From contig CAVSEP010000007.1 in the NCBI GenBank assembly GCA_963726995.1, forward strand, positions 558,001 to 622,000: a DNA stretch of 64,000 nucleotides, in the 5' to 3' direction. Both the position numbers and the translations under genes were made by a program. Positions within the stretch are counted from its first letter, which is position 1. Each line of letters starts with the position of its first letter. Origin of the DNA: DAIDKA01 sp963726995. Its GTDB lineage: Bacteria > Pseudomonadota > Gammaproteobacteria > Steroidobacterales > Steroidobacteraceae. Below, in pieces: positions 53,648-62,232 of this stretch. The notes below the pieces were generated by a model that was not told where the DNA came from, did not search any database, and saw only the letters and a list, made by a program, of their open reading frames with translations.

Positions 53648-53703
53648 TTTGCTCGCTCCGTCGTCGCTGGTGGCTGGGGATGCGCCACGTTAGGTGATTT
53701 TCA

Positions 53704-54657
53704 TTATACCGGCCCGCCCGCGGTCGGCACGAATAGGCGGATGCTCTGCGCAAAGCGCGCCGCCGCCTGTGGCGCATGGGCAAAGAACAGTGACGGTTCG
53801 ATCAGTTCCAGTTCCAGCAGTCGCGGCTGCCCCAGCCCATCGCGGATCAGGTCGACCCGGGCATACAGCGGTGCCCCGAAAGGCACCGCGGCCAGCGCCT
53901 GGCGCGCAACCGCCAGTTCATCGGCAGCGGCCTCCCGCGCGCTGATCGTTTCCGGGGCAAAAAGTTCCGTCGTCGCCCCGGAGCCGGGCTGCAGCAGGGC
54001 ACCCTTGCGGACCGAATGACTGAACTCACCGGCGAAGAAGATCAGCGCCGCCTCGCCCTCCTCATCGACACGCCGCAGATAGGGCTGCAACAGCACGCTC
54101 TGGCCCGCGGCAAGCAGTCGCTCGGCATGCGCAATGGCCGACGCCGAGGCAGCGCGATGATGTCGCTGTGCGTCGCGCGAGCCGGCGCCGATCGCAGGCT
54201 TGATCACCAGTTCCGCGCACTGCGCCTGGGTCAGAAAGCGCCCGATCGCGGCGCTCGCATCGGCCCCGGGCTCCAGAAAGGTCGTCGGCACCACCGGAAT
54301 CCCGGCGGCCGCCAATGCGCCAAGATAGTGCTTGTCGATGTTCCAGCGCACCGTCGCCAGATTGTTCACCAGCGGCGCGGCCTTCGATGCCCGCTCGGCC
54401 CAGCTCAGAAACTGTGCAAGTCTCGAGGTGTAGTCCCAGGTCGAGCGCAACAGCAGCATGTCAAAGCCGGACCAGTCCTGCTCGCTGTCCCAGGGCACGA
54501 TGTGCGCGGCCATGCCGGCGTGGTGCAGCGCATCCGCCAGCGGGGCTAGATCTTCATCCAGCGAAGCGGCCTGCAGCGCGGTAACCAGGGCAATGCGTCG
54601 CCGATTTGTGACAGGTGACACGGGCGCAGGTGATTCGTGCATCGCATCACTCGTCAA
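53704..54657 (-). CDS. ATP-grasp ligase-like protein, similar to the DcsG/RimK group
   Basis: TTG 54657 has AGAGG 8 nt upstream; ATG 54642 is an alternative. The roughly 317-residue protein has an N-terminal pre-ATP-grasp part (ALVTALQAASLDEDLAPL, MLLLRSTWDYTSRL) and an ATP-grasp core (ELVIKPAIGAGSRDAQR, LLQPYLRRVDEEGEAALIFF and LYARVDLIRD to ELELIEPSLFF with metal-binding acids). The DxxLLRSTWDY motif recalls the cyclo-ligase DcsG of cycloserine synthesis, but such orphan homologues are common and no other dcs gene is present. The reaction is unknown. Confidence 0.82.
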   Translation of the reverse strand: MTSDAMHESPAPVSPVTNRRRIALVTALQAASLDEDLAPLADALHHAGMAAHIVPWDSEQDWSGFDMLLLRSTWDYTSRLAQFLSWAERASKAAPLVNNLATVRWNIDKHYLGALAAAGIPVVPTTFLEPGADASAAIGRFLTQAQCAELVIKPAIGAGSRDAQRHHRAASASAIAHAERLLAAGQSVLLQPYLRRVDEEGEAALIFFAGEFSHSVRKGALLQPGSGATTELFAPETISAREAAADELAVARQALAAVPFGAPLYARVDLIRDGLGQPRLLELELIEPSLFFAHAPQAAARFAQSIRLFVPTAGGPV

Positions 54658-54732
54658 GGCGTCATCCTCTTACATCGAAACTGCGACACCGGGTAGTTTC
54701 GGCCGGGTTCCGGGCCTGATAGATTTCCAGGC

Positions 54733-55707
54733 ATGACAGTATCCAAGAACTGGACATTTCCTGCTGCTCTGCAACCGCGTCCCGAGCAGCTGCCGTTCGA
54801 TCTGCAGGCCGCGATGCAGTCGGTGGTCATGGTGCACTCCGAAATCCCCGAGGGCGCCTTCACCGCGCCGCTGCTCGGCACCGAGCGCGTCGGCAGCGGT
54901 GTGGTCATCGGCGAGGACGGCATGGTGCTCACCATCGGGTACCTGATCACCGAGGCGCGCACCGTCTGGCTTTCCACGCACAACGGCCGCGCCGTACCCG
55001 GCCATGTCGCCGGCTACGATCCGACTTCCGGATTCGGGTTGGTGCAGCCGCTGGGTGACCTCGGGGTGCCCGTCCTGCAGCGCGGCTCCTCGGCGGGGCT
55101 GGAAGTCGGCGCCAACGCCATTGTCATCGGCCACGGGGGACTGGCCCATTCCCTCAATGTGCAGGTCACGGCCCGCCGGGAATTCGCCGGTCATTGGGAA
55201 TACCTGCTGGATGATGCGATCTTCACCGCGCCCGCCCACCCGCAGTGGGGCGGAACGGCGCTGGTGGGCACCGATGGGCGGCTGCTCGGCGTGGGCTCGC
55301 TGCTGGTCGAGGAATCCACCCGCGATGAAACCTTCGACGCCAATCTGTTTGTGCCGGTGGATCTGCTCGATCCCATCCTGGATGACATGTTGCGCGCCGG
55401 GCGCCCGTTGCAGACGCCGCGGCCTTGGTTGGGAATGTACGCCACCGAGCAGCACGGCCGGCTGGTCGTGGGCGCCCTGGCGCAGGACGGCCCGGCGCAC
55501 CGCGCCGGCGTTCGGGTGAACGATGAAGTGACCGCCGTCGCCGGCCACGGGGTCGAGGGTCTGGCGGACATGTTCCGCAAGGTCTGGAGCATCGGCCCCG
55601 CGGGCGCCGAAATCCCGCTGACCCTGACCCGCGGCGAGCAGATCTCGCAGGTCCGCGTGCATTCCGCGGATCGCTACGACTACCTGCTCAAGCCGCAGCG
55701 GCACTAG
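54733..55707 (+). CDS. HtrA-fold protein with PDZ domain and no catalytic triad (pseudoprotease)
   Basis: The 324-residue protein aligns with trypsin-like HtrA/DegS proteases (GSGVVIGEDGMVLT, GANAIVIGHG, GTDGRLLGVGSL) followed by a C-terminal PDZ domain (PWLGMYATEQHGRLVVGALA to GHGVEGLADMFRKVW). The three catalytic positions differ. Tyr70 stands where TNxHV has His, Gly100 where TDLAVL has Asp, and Gly173 where GNSGG has Ser. It has no signal peptide or clear membrane helix. It should therefore bind peptides or partners rather than cleave them. It is divergent from the ATP-grasp gene. Confidence 0.88.
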   Translation: MTVSKNWTFPAALQPRPEQLPFDLQAAMQSVVMVHSEIPEGAFTAPLLGTERVGSGVVIGEDGMVLTIGYLITEARTVWLSTHNGRAVPGHVAGYDPTSGFGLVQPLGDLGVPVLQRGSSAGLEVGANAIVIGHGGLAHSLNVQVTARREFAGHWEYLLDDAIFTAPAHPQWGGTALVGTDGRLLGVGSLLVEESTRDETFDANLFVPVDLLDPILDDMLRAGRPLQTPRPWLGMYATEQHGRLVVGALAQDGPAHRAGVRVNDEVTAVAGHGVEGLADMFRKVWSIGPAGAEIPLTLTRGEQISQVRVHSADRYDYLLKPQRH

Positions 55708-55717
55708 CCGCTGCGGC
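55692..55717. terminator. Hairpin at the end of the HtrA-fold gene
   Basis: A perfect 11-bp inverted repeat (GCCGCAGCGGC) with loop ACTA includes the stop codon of the HtrA-fold gene. The PsiF gene stop lies 12 nt beyond on the other strand. There is no T run, so termination may be weak or the hairpin may protect mRNA ends. Confidence 0.5.
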
Positions 55718-55728
55718 CCGCAAACGGC

Positions 55729-56046
55729 TTAGGCCGCCGGTCCCGACAGACAGCTCTTCATGAAGGCCTTGCGCTCAGCGCCCTTGAGCGTCTTGGCCTT
55801 CGGATCCGCATTGCAGGTCTTCATCTTCTGCTGCTGCGGCGTCAGGGTCTTGGCCGCCGGGGCGGAACTGCCGGCCGACAGGCAGGACTTCATGAAGCCC
55901 TTGCGGGCATCGCCCGCCAGCTTCTGATCGCCGGCCTGGGCATTGCAGGTCTTCATCTTGCTCTGCTGACTGTTGTCCGCGTGGGCCGCGACCGACATGC
56001 CCAACGCCAGCACCAGCAGGACGGCGGCGGATTTCACTATACGCAT
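55729..56046 (-). CDS. psiF: PsiF-repeat periplasmic protein
   Basis: The 105-residue protein has a signal peptide (MRIVKSAAVLLVLALGMSVAAHA) and two copies of the PsiF repeat (KMKTCNA, then a gap, then RKxFMKSCLS), each with two Cys residues. PsiF of E. coli is phosphate-starvation inducible and of unknown function. I see no Pho box upstream, so regulation may differ. The gene follows the arn operon on the same strand, with arnB ending about 50-70 nt upstream. Confidence 0.9.
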   Translation of the reverse strand: MRIVKSAAVLLVLALGMSVAAHADNSQQSKMKTCNAQAGDQKLAGDARKGFMKSCLSAGSSAPAAKTLTPQQQKMKTCNADPKAKTLKGAERKAFMKSCLSGPAA

Positions 56047-56092
56047 GGTGGATCTCCCTCGAGTAATCGACCGAAACAGCCGGTCTTGTACG

Positions 56093-57271
56093 TCAACGCC
56101 TGATGGTTGGCAACTTCAGCCGCGCGCCGCGCCGGACAGTACCCGCATCAGGGCCTCGGCCGCCCGCGTCACATCGCTCATCCCGCATGGCCGGAAACAG
56201 CGGCAGGGTCAGTATGTTGCGGCCGACGTATTCAGCGATCGGGAAGTCCCCGGGCTTGAAACCCAGGCGCCGATACAGCTTGAACAGATGAATCGGCGGG
56301 TAGTGCACCCCGGTCCCGATGCCCAGCGCCAACAGCTGATCCATGATCTGCGCCCGGGTGAGGGTCAGGCGCTCTTCGGGCAGCACGACCTGGAACATGT
56401 GCCAGTTGCTGTTGGCAAAATCCTCCGGCGGCAACCCCAGCCCGAGAGCCACGGCCCCGCGCTCGCGCAGCTGAGTGAAATAGCGGCGCGCCAGCTCCCG
56501 GCGCCGGGCGTTGAACTGTGCCAGGTGCGGCAGCTGGCCAAGGCCGACGCGCGCGGCAACGTCCGTCAGGTTGAACTTGCCGCCGGCGATCTCCACTTCC
56601 ATGCCGTCATGGCCGCTGCGCACCACGCCCTGCAGCCGGTACTGTTCCGCCAGCCGCGCCTCGCGCTCGTCATTGAGCACCAGGCAACCGCCCTCGATGG
56701 TCGTGATGTTCTTGTTCGGGTGAAAGCTGAAGGAGACCAGATCGCCCTGGGCTCCGATCGGCTGTCCGTTGCACTGGCTGCCCATCGACTGCGCGGCATC
56801 CTCGACCACGCGCAGGCCGTGACGCTTCGCGATTGCATATAGGCCGCTGCGGTCCACCGGCAGGCCGGCCAGATCCACCGGCAGCAGCGCGCGGGTGGCC
56901 GGCGTGATCGCCGACTCGATGCGGCTGACATCGATGTTGCGGGTCAGCGGATCGATGTCCACGAACCTGGGCGTCGCCCCGACGCTGAGAATGACGTTGC
57001 TGGTGGCCACCCACGACAGCGGTGTGGTGATGACCTCATCACCGGGCCCCACGCCGGCGATGCGCAGGCCCACTTCCATGGTGCCGGTGCCGGAGTTGAA
57101 TGCCCGCACCGGCCGGCCGCCGAAGTAGCCGCTCAAGGCCGCCTCGAAGGCCTTCACCTGCGGGCCCGAGGTGATCCAGCCGGAACGCAGCACCTCGCAG
57201 ACCCCCGCAATGGTGGCCTCATCGATGCTGGGCCGGGTCATGGGCAGAAAATCCGGGGGTGGCGCGCTCAT
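56093..57271 (-). CDS. arnB: UDP-4-amino-4-deoxy-L-arabinose aminotransferase, C-terminus frameshifted
   Basis: From ATG 57271 (MSAPPPDFLPMTRPSIDEAT) the protein is a DegT/DnrJ/EryC1/StrS aminotransferase: FNSGTGTMEVGLR, VEDAAQSMGSQ, PLP Lys in SFSFHPNKNITTIEGG, and HYPPIHLFKLY. It makes UDP-Ara4N from the 4-keto sugar. The final part reads AMRDERCDAGGRG in this frame. Removing one G near 56175 restores AMRDSDVTRAAEALMRVL with a stop at 56116, the ending I would expect. The shift alters only about the last 22 residues, so it may be sequence error or harmless. It is the last arn gene; its start overlaps the SMR stop by 1 nt. Confidence 0.88.
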   Translation of the reverse strand: MSAPPPDFLPMTRPSIDEATIAGVCEVLRSGWITSGPQVKAFEAALSGYFGGRPVRAFNSGTGTMEVGLRIAGVGPGDEVITTPLSWVATSNVILSVGATPRFVDIDPLTRNIDVSRIESAITPATRALLPVDLAGLPVDRSGLYAIAKRHGLRVVEDAAQSMGSQCNGQPIGAQGDLVSFSFHPNKNITTIEGGCLVLNDEREARLAEQYRLQGVVRSGHDGMEVEIAGGKFNLTDVAARVGLGQLPHLAQFNARRRELARRYFTQLRERGAVALGLGLPPEDFANSNWHMFQVVLPEERLTLTRAQIMDQLLALGIGTGVHYPPIHLFKLYRRLGFKPGDFPIAEYVGRNILTLPLFPAMRDERCDAGGRGPDAGTVRRGARLKLPTIRR

Positions 57272-57651
57272 CAGTGCTGCATCCTCGCGAGCATGAACAC
57301 TCCGGCGCAGATCAGGCCGATGGCCACCAGCTTGCCGGCCGTCAAGGCCTCCCCGAACAGCAGCGCCGCGGCAAAGGCGTTGACCACATAGCCAATGGAC
57401 AACATGGGATAGGCCAGACTCACCGGGACGCGCGACAGCGCTCCCAGCCAGACGATCAGGCTGATGGCGTAGCAGGCCAGCCCGAACCACAGGGGCACGG
57501 CCGCCAGCAGCTGCATCACCGAGGCCCAGGACACGCTGCCGGAATCGGCCACCAGTTCCCCGCTGTGTCGCGTCGCCGCCTTCAGCAGCAATTGGGCGGC
57601 CGCGTTCAGGAACACGCCGCCGAGCAGCAGGCACCAGGTAAGCCAGGTCAT
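57271..57651 (-). CDS. SMR/EamA-like small membrane protein, probable Ara4N-lipid flippase subunit
   Basis: From ATG 57651 the 126-residue protein has four membrane helices (MTWLTWCLLLGGVFLNAAAQ, AAVPLWFGLACYAISLIVW, YPMLSIGYVVNAFAAALLFGE and LVAIGLICAGVFML). The PVSLAYPMLSIGYV segment is typical of ArnE/ArnF. In E. coli the flippase of undecaprenyl-phosphate-Ara4N uses ArnE plus ArnF; here only one gene is present, so it may form a homodimer or have a distant partner. Its start overlaps the arnT stop as ATGA. Confidence 0.85.
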   Translation of the reverse strand: MTWLTWCLLLGGVFLNAAAQLLLKAATRHSGELVADSGSVSWASVMQLLAAVPLWFGLACYAISLIVWLGALSRVPVSLAYPMLSIGYVVNAFAAALLFGEALTAGKLVAIGLICAGVFMLARMQH

Positions 57652-59315
57652 CGCCGGCTCACGACGTAGGTTTCCGGCGAACTGGCGCGAATGACCATGG
57701 GCAGACCCTCGGCCTGCAACTGCGGATAGCTCTCGCGCTTCACCACCGCCAGTGCCTGGGCGCTGTCGCGCCACAGCGGCGCGAACGCCGCGAGGGTGGC
57801 AATGGACTTGTCCGGCTGCAGCGTCTGGCCGAAATCCAGCTCGCCCCGATACTCAACCAGCGTCACGGGATGCCTCAGATAGTAGGTCAGGCTCTGATCA
57901 TACGTGCGCACGCTATACACCGGTACACCCGTGCGCAGGGAATCGGGCAACTGCGCGTAGAGCACCGCTCCGGAATAGATCGGCGCCACGGCCGCGGCAG
58001 CCCACATCGCGGCCGCCCAGGTGGAAAACCCGCCCAGGCCGATCGCCAGCGTCGGCCGGATGCCATCGGGCCGGACCCGCCAGGCGGCGGCACCACCCAG
58101 CACGCTGCACAGTCCCATCACCACCAGGGCGGGTCTGATGTTCAGAAAGTCAGGCACGCGCAACGGGTGGGTGACGAATGACTGCTGCAGGATGTGCGGC
58201 AGGTAGGCGGCGGCGCCCAGCAACAGCACGCCCAGCACCATCATCCCCACCCCGGTCGCGCGCAGGTCCGCATTCAGGCGCGGCAGCGGCGCGCTCGCCA
58301 TCAGCAGCGCGAGGATGGGAAACATCGGCAGGATGTACGGAATCAGCTTGGAGTCGGAGGCCGAAAAGAATATGAAGGTCACGACGCACCAGGCCCAGGC
58401 GAAGCGCCGCAGGTCGAATCCCGGATGCGCACCGCCGGCGCGCCAGTCCCGCCACAGCGTGCGCAGCGCGGGCAGCAGCCAGGGCAGGATGCCCGGCACC
58501 AGCACGATGATGAAGAACCACCAGGGCTGGTAGCGATCCTCGATCTTCGTCAGGTAGCGCTGGAAGTGCTCACGAACAAAATAGAACTGGAAGAACTGCG
58601 GCAACCGGTGCTGGATCAGCAGCAGCCACGGCAGGCACAACAGCGCGAACAGAGCGGTGCCGCGCACCAGCAGCAGCCGCCGCCAGGGTGTCCAGTCCCG
58701 ACTCAGCAGGCAGTAGACGATGAGCGTGAAAATCGGCAGCACGCCTGCGATCAGCCCCTTGGTCAGGAATGCGCCGGCCATGCCCAGCCAGCTCAACACC
58801 ATCCATCCCTGCCAGCGCAACGCCCGCTGCGCATTGCAGAATCCGATGAAGGTCAGGGTGGTGAACAGCGTCAGGCTCATGTCGAGCGTCAGCTGCTGCC
58901 CCAGCAGCACGAACAGCAGCGAACTGCCCAGCATGACGGCGGCGCGCGCCGCCGCCGTCGCGCCCCACTCGCGCCGCACCATCGCCCACAGGGCGGAGAC
59001 CGTGGCCAGGGCGCACAGGCCGGTATACAGCCGGGCGGCCCAGGCGTTCTGACCAAACACAGCCTCGCTGATCGCGCTCGCCCAGTACTGCAGGGGGGGC
59101 TTCTCGATATAGACCAGCCCGTTCAGATGGGGAATGACCCAGTCGCCGCTGGCCAGCATCTCCCGCGAGATTTCCGCGTACCGACCCTCGTCGGGATTGA
59201 ACAGCCCTCTGAGCCCCAGCCCCGCCAGCCACAGCATGCCGCAGGCGCCGAACAGCACCCATAGCCACTTGGGCAATTCCGTATCTGCGGCGCGCTGCGG
59301 CGCTGGCTCGCTCAT
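57648..59315 (-). CDS. arnT: 4-amino-4-deoxy-L-arabinose lipid A transferase
   Basis: From ATG 59315 the 555-residue protein is a GT-C type membrane transferase: LRGLFNPDEGRYAEISREML with the catalytic Asp-Glu in the first periplasmic loop, YIEKPPLQYWASA, and about twelve helices followed by a C-terminal periplasmic part. It moves Ara4N from the lipid carrier to lipid A, lowering negative charge and giving resistance to polymyxin and cationic peptides. Its start overlaps the arnD stop by 4 nt. Confidence 0.92.
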   Translation of the reverse strand: MSEPAPQRAADTELPKWLWVLFGACGMLWLAGLGLRGLFNPDEGRYAEISREMLASGDWVIPHLNGLVYIEKPPLQYWASAISEAVFGQNAWAARLYTGLCALATVSALWAMVRREWGATAAARAAVMLGSSLLFVLLGQQLTLDMSLTLFTTLTFIGFCNAQRALRWQGWMVLSWLGMAGAFLTKGLIAGVLPIFTLIVYCLLSRDWTPWRRLLLVRGTALFALLCLPWLLLIQHRLPQFFQFYFVREHFQRYLTKIEDRYQPWWFFIIVLVPGILPWLLPALRTLWRDWRAGGAHPGFDLRRFAWAWCVVTFIFFSASDSKLIPYILPMFPILALLMASAPLPRLNADLRATGVGMMVLGVLLLGAAAYLPHILQQSFVTHPLRVPDFLNIRPALVVMGLCSVLGGAAAWRVRPDGIRPTLAIGLGGFSTWAAAMWAAAAVAPIYSGAVLYAQLPDSLRTGVPVYSVRTYDQSLTYYLRHPVTLVEYRGELDFGQTLQPDKSIATLAAFAPLWRDSAQALAVVKRESYPQLQAEGLPMVIRASSPETYVVSRR

Positions 59316-60223
59316 GCCATCCGCCCCTGGGTCGCGAGGGTGCCGGATCGGCCGGCCACGGATCCCCACACCAGTTCGTGGCGCGGCACGGCGGCGCCCT
59401 CAAGGTCCCGGCGATAATCGTGCAGGGACTGCAGCAGCATCCCCGCCTCGCGCCAGTGACGCAGCAGGAACTCGAACTGCGCCAGCAGCTTCTGCCCTTC
59501 CAGTTCGGCGTGCAGCGTGAACACGTGCGTATCCGTGGCGCCGGTGCGGGACAGCTTAAGGATCTGCGCAGCCGCCCCGGCCGCGTCCATCCCTTCGACG
59601 CCGAGCAGCTCATCGAAGGTAGGCAAAGTCGTCGGCAGCTGCAGGCAATGACCCTGCACGCCGTCCATCGTCGGCAGGAAGGGACCCGTACCGCGTGCGT
59701 CGCTGGCGTACTCGAGGCCGAACTCCTGTTCGAGTTGCAGGACCTGCGCATTGAGCTGCCAGCCGGCCGCCGCATGGGCTTTCGGTTCGCTGCCGAATAC
59801 GCCCTGAAATGCCTCCAGGGCACGCTCGAATTCACGGCGGGTCCAGGCCGCATCCGCGTGCGCCACGCCATCCTGCCAGAGCACGTGATCGTGGCAGTGC
59901 ACGCCCACCTCGAAGCCCGCCTCGCGCACCGCGCGCATGACCGCGCGGCCCTTGAGGTCGATCCGTGGCCCGGGCAGCAAGGTGCCATACAGAAGGGTGC
60001 GGATTCCGTAGTGCTCGACCACGCCGGTGCGACGCACCTTGCCGAGAAAGCCGCGCCGGAAGACCCGCTTCAGGGCCCTGCCGGTGTGATCGGGACCCAG
60101 GCTGAAGTAGAAGCTGCCTCCCGCATCTTCCCGGCGCAGCGCCGCGACCATGCGCGGTACGCCTTCCAGCGTGCCGCGCAGCGTGTCGACATCGATCTTC
60201 AAGGCGATCCGACGGGTCTGCAC
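59312..60223 (-). CDS. arnD: Ara4FN-lipid deformylase
   Basis: The 303-residue protein is a polysaccharide deacetylase-type enzyme: ALKIDVDTLRGTLEGVP with the first catalytic Asp pair, GSFYFSLGPDHTGRAL, EVGVHCHDHVLWQDGV with metal-binding His residues, and HAELEGQKLLAQFE. Its length and these motifs match ArnD, which removes the formyl group from undecaprenyl-phosphate-Ara4FN before flipping. It starts 8 nt after the decarboxylase gene. Confidence 0.93.
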   Translation of the reverse strand: MQTRRIALKIDVDTLRGTLEGVPRMVAALRREDAGGSFYFSLGPDHTGRALKRVFRRGFLGKVRRTGVVEHYGIRTLLYGTLLPGPRIDLKGRAVMRAVREAGFEVGVHCHDHVLWQDGVAHADAAWTRREFERALEAFQGVFGSEPKAHAAAGWQLNAQVLQLEQEFGLEYASDARGTGPFLPTMDGVQGHCLQLPTTLPTFDELLGVEGMDAAGAAAQILKLSRTGATDTHVFTLHAELEGQKLLAQFEFLLRHWREAGMLLQSLHDYRRDLEGAAVPRHELVWGSVAGRSGTLATQGRMA

Positions 60224-60231
60224 GATGACTT

Positions 60232-61281
60232 CTAAGTCGCGTCGACCAGGGCGCGGGCTTCCTTGAGATTGGCCTTGTAGGAATCAAACACCTTGCGCAG
60301 CGCGGTCGGCATGTCGACGGTGGGCTTCCAGCCCAGTTCCTCGACCGTGTTGTTGATCCAGGGCCGGCGAGCGCGCACGTCCTGGTAGCCGGCGCCGTAG
60401 TACTTCTCGGCGGTCACCTCGACCACCTTCACCGGCTTGGCGAACTGCGCATATTCAGGAATCGAGCGGGCGGTGTTGAGCATCATTTCGGCGAGCTCGC
60501 GGATCGACAGATCATTGGCGGGATTGCCGATGTTGTAGATCTTGCCGGACGCCACGCCATCCTTGTTGGCGATGATCTTGAGCAGGCAGTTGATCCCTTC
60601 GGAAATGTCGGTGAAGCAGCGCCGCTGCGTGCCGCCGTCGACCAGCTTGATGTCCTCGCTGCGCACGATGTTCCCTAAGAACTGCGTGAGCACGCGCGAG
60701 CTGCCCTCCTTCGGCGTCATCATCCGATCCAGCCCGGGGCCGATCCAGTTGAAGGGCCGGAACAGGGTGTGATCGAGCTTGCCTTCCTGGCCATATGACC
60801 AGATCACGCGGTCCAGCAGCTGCTTGCTGCAGGAGTAGATCCAGCGCGACTTGGGCACCGGCCCCAGCACCAGGGGGGACTCGTAGGGGTGAAACTCGGC
60901 ATCCTGGGACATGCCGTAGATCTCGGAGGTCGAGGGGAAGATCACGCGCTTCTTGTGCTTGATGCACTGGCGGATCAACGGCAGGTTCGCCTCGAAATCC
61001 AGCTCGAATACCCGCAGCGGATCCGAGATATAGGTGGCCGGGGTGGCGATCGCGACCAGCGGCAGCAGGGTGTCGCACTTGCGGATGTGGTACTCGACCC
61101 ACTCCTTGTTGATGGTGATGTCACCCTCAAAGAAGTGGAAGCGCGGATGGCCCAGCACGTTCGCCAGCCGGTCCGATTCCAGGTCCATGCCGTAGACGTC
61201 CCAGTCCGTTTCACGGATGACGGCTTCACTCAGGTGGTGGCCAATGAATCCATTGACCCCCAGGATGAGCAGCTTCTTCAT
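60232..61281 (-). CDS. arnA: UDP-glucuronate decarboxylase, separate ArnA C-terminal domain
   Basis: The 349-residue protein corresponds to the dehydrogenase/decarboxylase half of E. coli ArnA: NAD motif LGVNGFIGHHLSEAV, PLVAIATPATYISDPLRVFELDFE, PSTSEIYGMSQD, YSCSKQLLDRVIW (YxxxK) and FRPFNWIGPG. It oxidises and decarboxylates UDP-glucuronate to UDP-Ara4O. In E. coli it is fused behind the formyltransferase; here it is a separate gene 9 nt downstream of it. Confidence 0.93.
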   Translation of the reverse strand: MKKLLILGVNGFIGHHLSEAVIRETDWDVYGMDLESDRLANVLGHPRFHFFEGDITINKEWVEYHIRKCDTLLPLVAIATPATYISDPLRVFELDFEANLPLIRQCIKHKKRVIFPSTSEIYGMSQDAEFHPYESPLVLGPVPKSRWIYSCSKQLLDRVIWSYGQEGKLDHTLFRPFNWIGPGLDRMMTPKEGSSRVLTQFLGNIVRSEDIKLVDGGTQRRCFTDISEGINCLLKIIANKDGVASGKIYNIGNPANDLSIRELAEMMLNTARSIPEYAQFAKPVKVVEVTAEKYYGAGYQDVRARRPWINNTVEELGWKPTVDMPTALRKVFDSYKANLKEARALVDAT

Positions 61282-61290
61282 GATCTTTCC

Positions 61291-62232
61291 TTAACCTTGC
61301 GCAGTAAAACCGAGGCGCCACGGCTGCATGCCGAAGCGCTCCTGAAACTCAGCTCCGTCCACCGCCGTGCCGTCCAGCAGCAGGCCCCCGATCAGCAGCC
61401 GCACGCCGTCGCGGCAATCCATGAACAGCCGGCCTTCCGTCGCGTACAGGCACGGCGCGGCTTGCGGATGCCGCGCCGCCTCCCCGGTCAGGCGGGAGCC
61501 GGTGAACACCACCCGTCGCCCGTCCACCTGCACGAAGGCCCCGGGGAACGGCGGCGCCACGGCGCGGATCATGGCGTGTACCCGCAGCCCCGGCCAGTCC
61601 GGGTCGATGCGGCCGTCCTCGGGACGGCGTCCGCCGAAGTATGAACCGGCGGCGAGGTCCATGGGACGCCCGGGCGGGGGGCCTGCCGCCATGCTGGGCA
61701 GGGCGGCCGCCAGCACCCGGGCCGCGGCCGCCGCCACCGCCATGGACACCGCCAGGGCGTGATCGTTCGGGCCGATGGCCACCGCCTCCTGCGCGACGAT
61801 GGGGCCGGCATCCGGACGCTCGACCATGTAGTGCAGCGTTGCGCCCGTTTCGGTCTCGCCGTTGGCGATCGCCCAGTTGACCGGGGCCCGCCCCCGATAC
61901 TTAGGCAGCAGCGAACCGTGCATGTTGAGGGCGCCCCAGCGCGCCAGTGCCAGCAGCCGCGGCGCCAGCATGGAGCGGTAGTAGAACGCCAGCAGGTAAT
62001 CCGGCGCAGCGTGCCGGATCTCCTCCAGCCACTGCGGGGTATCAGGCAGCAGTGGCGTCACCACCCGCAGCCCGCGTGCCCTGGCCAGATCCCCGACGCT
62101 GCCGAACCAGCGCTGTTCGCCGGCCTGATCCTCGTGGGTGAACACCAGCGGCACCCTTACGCCATGATCCAGAAGTACCTGCAGGCAGCGTTGTCCGACT
62201 TCGCTGTAGGCAAAGACGACTGCGCTAAACAC
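61291..62232 (-). CDS. UDP-Ara4N formyltransferase, separate ArnA N-terminal domain
   Basis: The 313-residue protein is a formyltransferase: VVFAYSEVGQRCLQVLL, LLAFYYRSMLAPRLLA, catalytic Asn-His in LNMHGSLLPKYRGRAPVNW, and Asp in MVERPDAGPIVAQE. A C-terminal OB-like domain has MIRAVAPPFPGAFV. It formylates UDP-Ara4N with 10-formyl-tetrahydrofolate, the job of the ArnA N-terminal half in E. coli. It overlaps arnC by 8 nt and precedes the decarboxylase gene by 9 nt. Confidence 0.92.
   Translation of the reverse strand: MFSAVVFAYSEVGQRCLQVLLDHGVRVPLVFTHEDQAGEQRWFGSVGDLARARGLRVVTPLLPDTPQWLEEIRHAAPDYLLAFYYRSMLAPRLLALARWGALNMHGSLLPKYRGRAPVNWAIANGETETGATLHYMVERPDAGPIVAQEAVAIGPNDHALAVSMAVAAAAARVLAAALPSMAAGPPPGRPMDLAAGSYFGGRRPEDGRIDPDWPGLRVHAMIRAVAPPFPGAFVQVDGRRVVFTGSRLTGEAARHPQAAPCLYATEGRLFMDCRDGVRLLIGGLLLDGTAVDGAEFQERFGMQPWRLGFTAQG

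Noticed and set aside
53704..54657. Cycloserine biosynthesis gene
   Set aside because: Similarity to DcsG is limited to a broad ATP-grasp group, and none of the other dcs functions is encoded nearby.
56047..56115. Pho box upstream of psiF
   Set aside because: No pair of CTGTCAT-like direct repeats with proper spacing was found.
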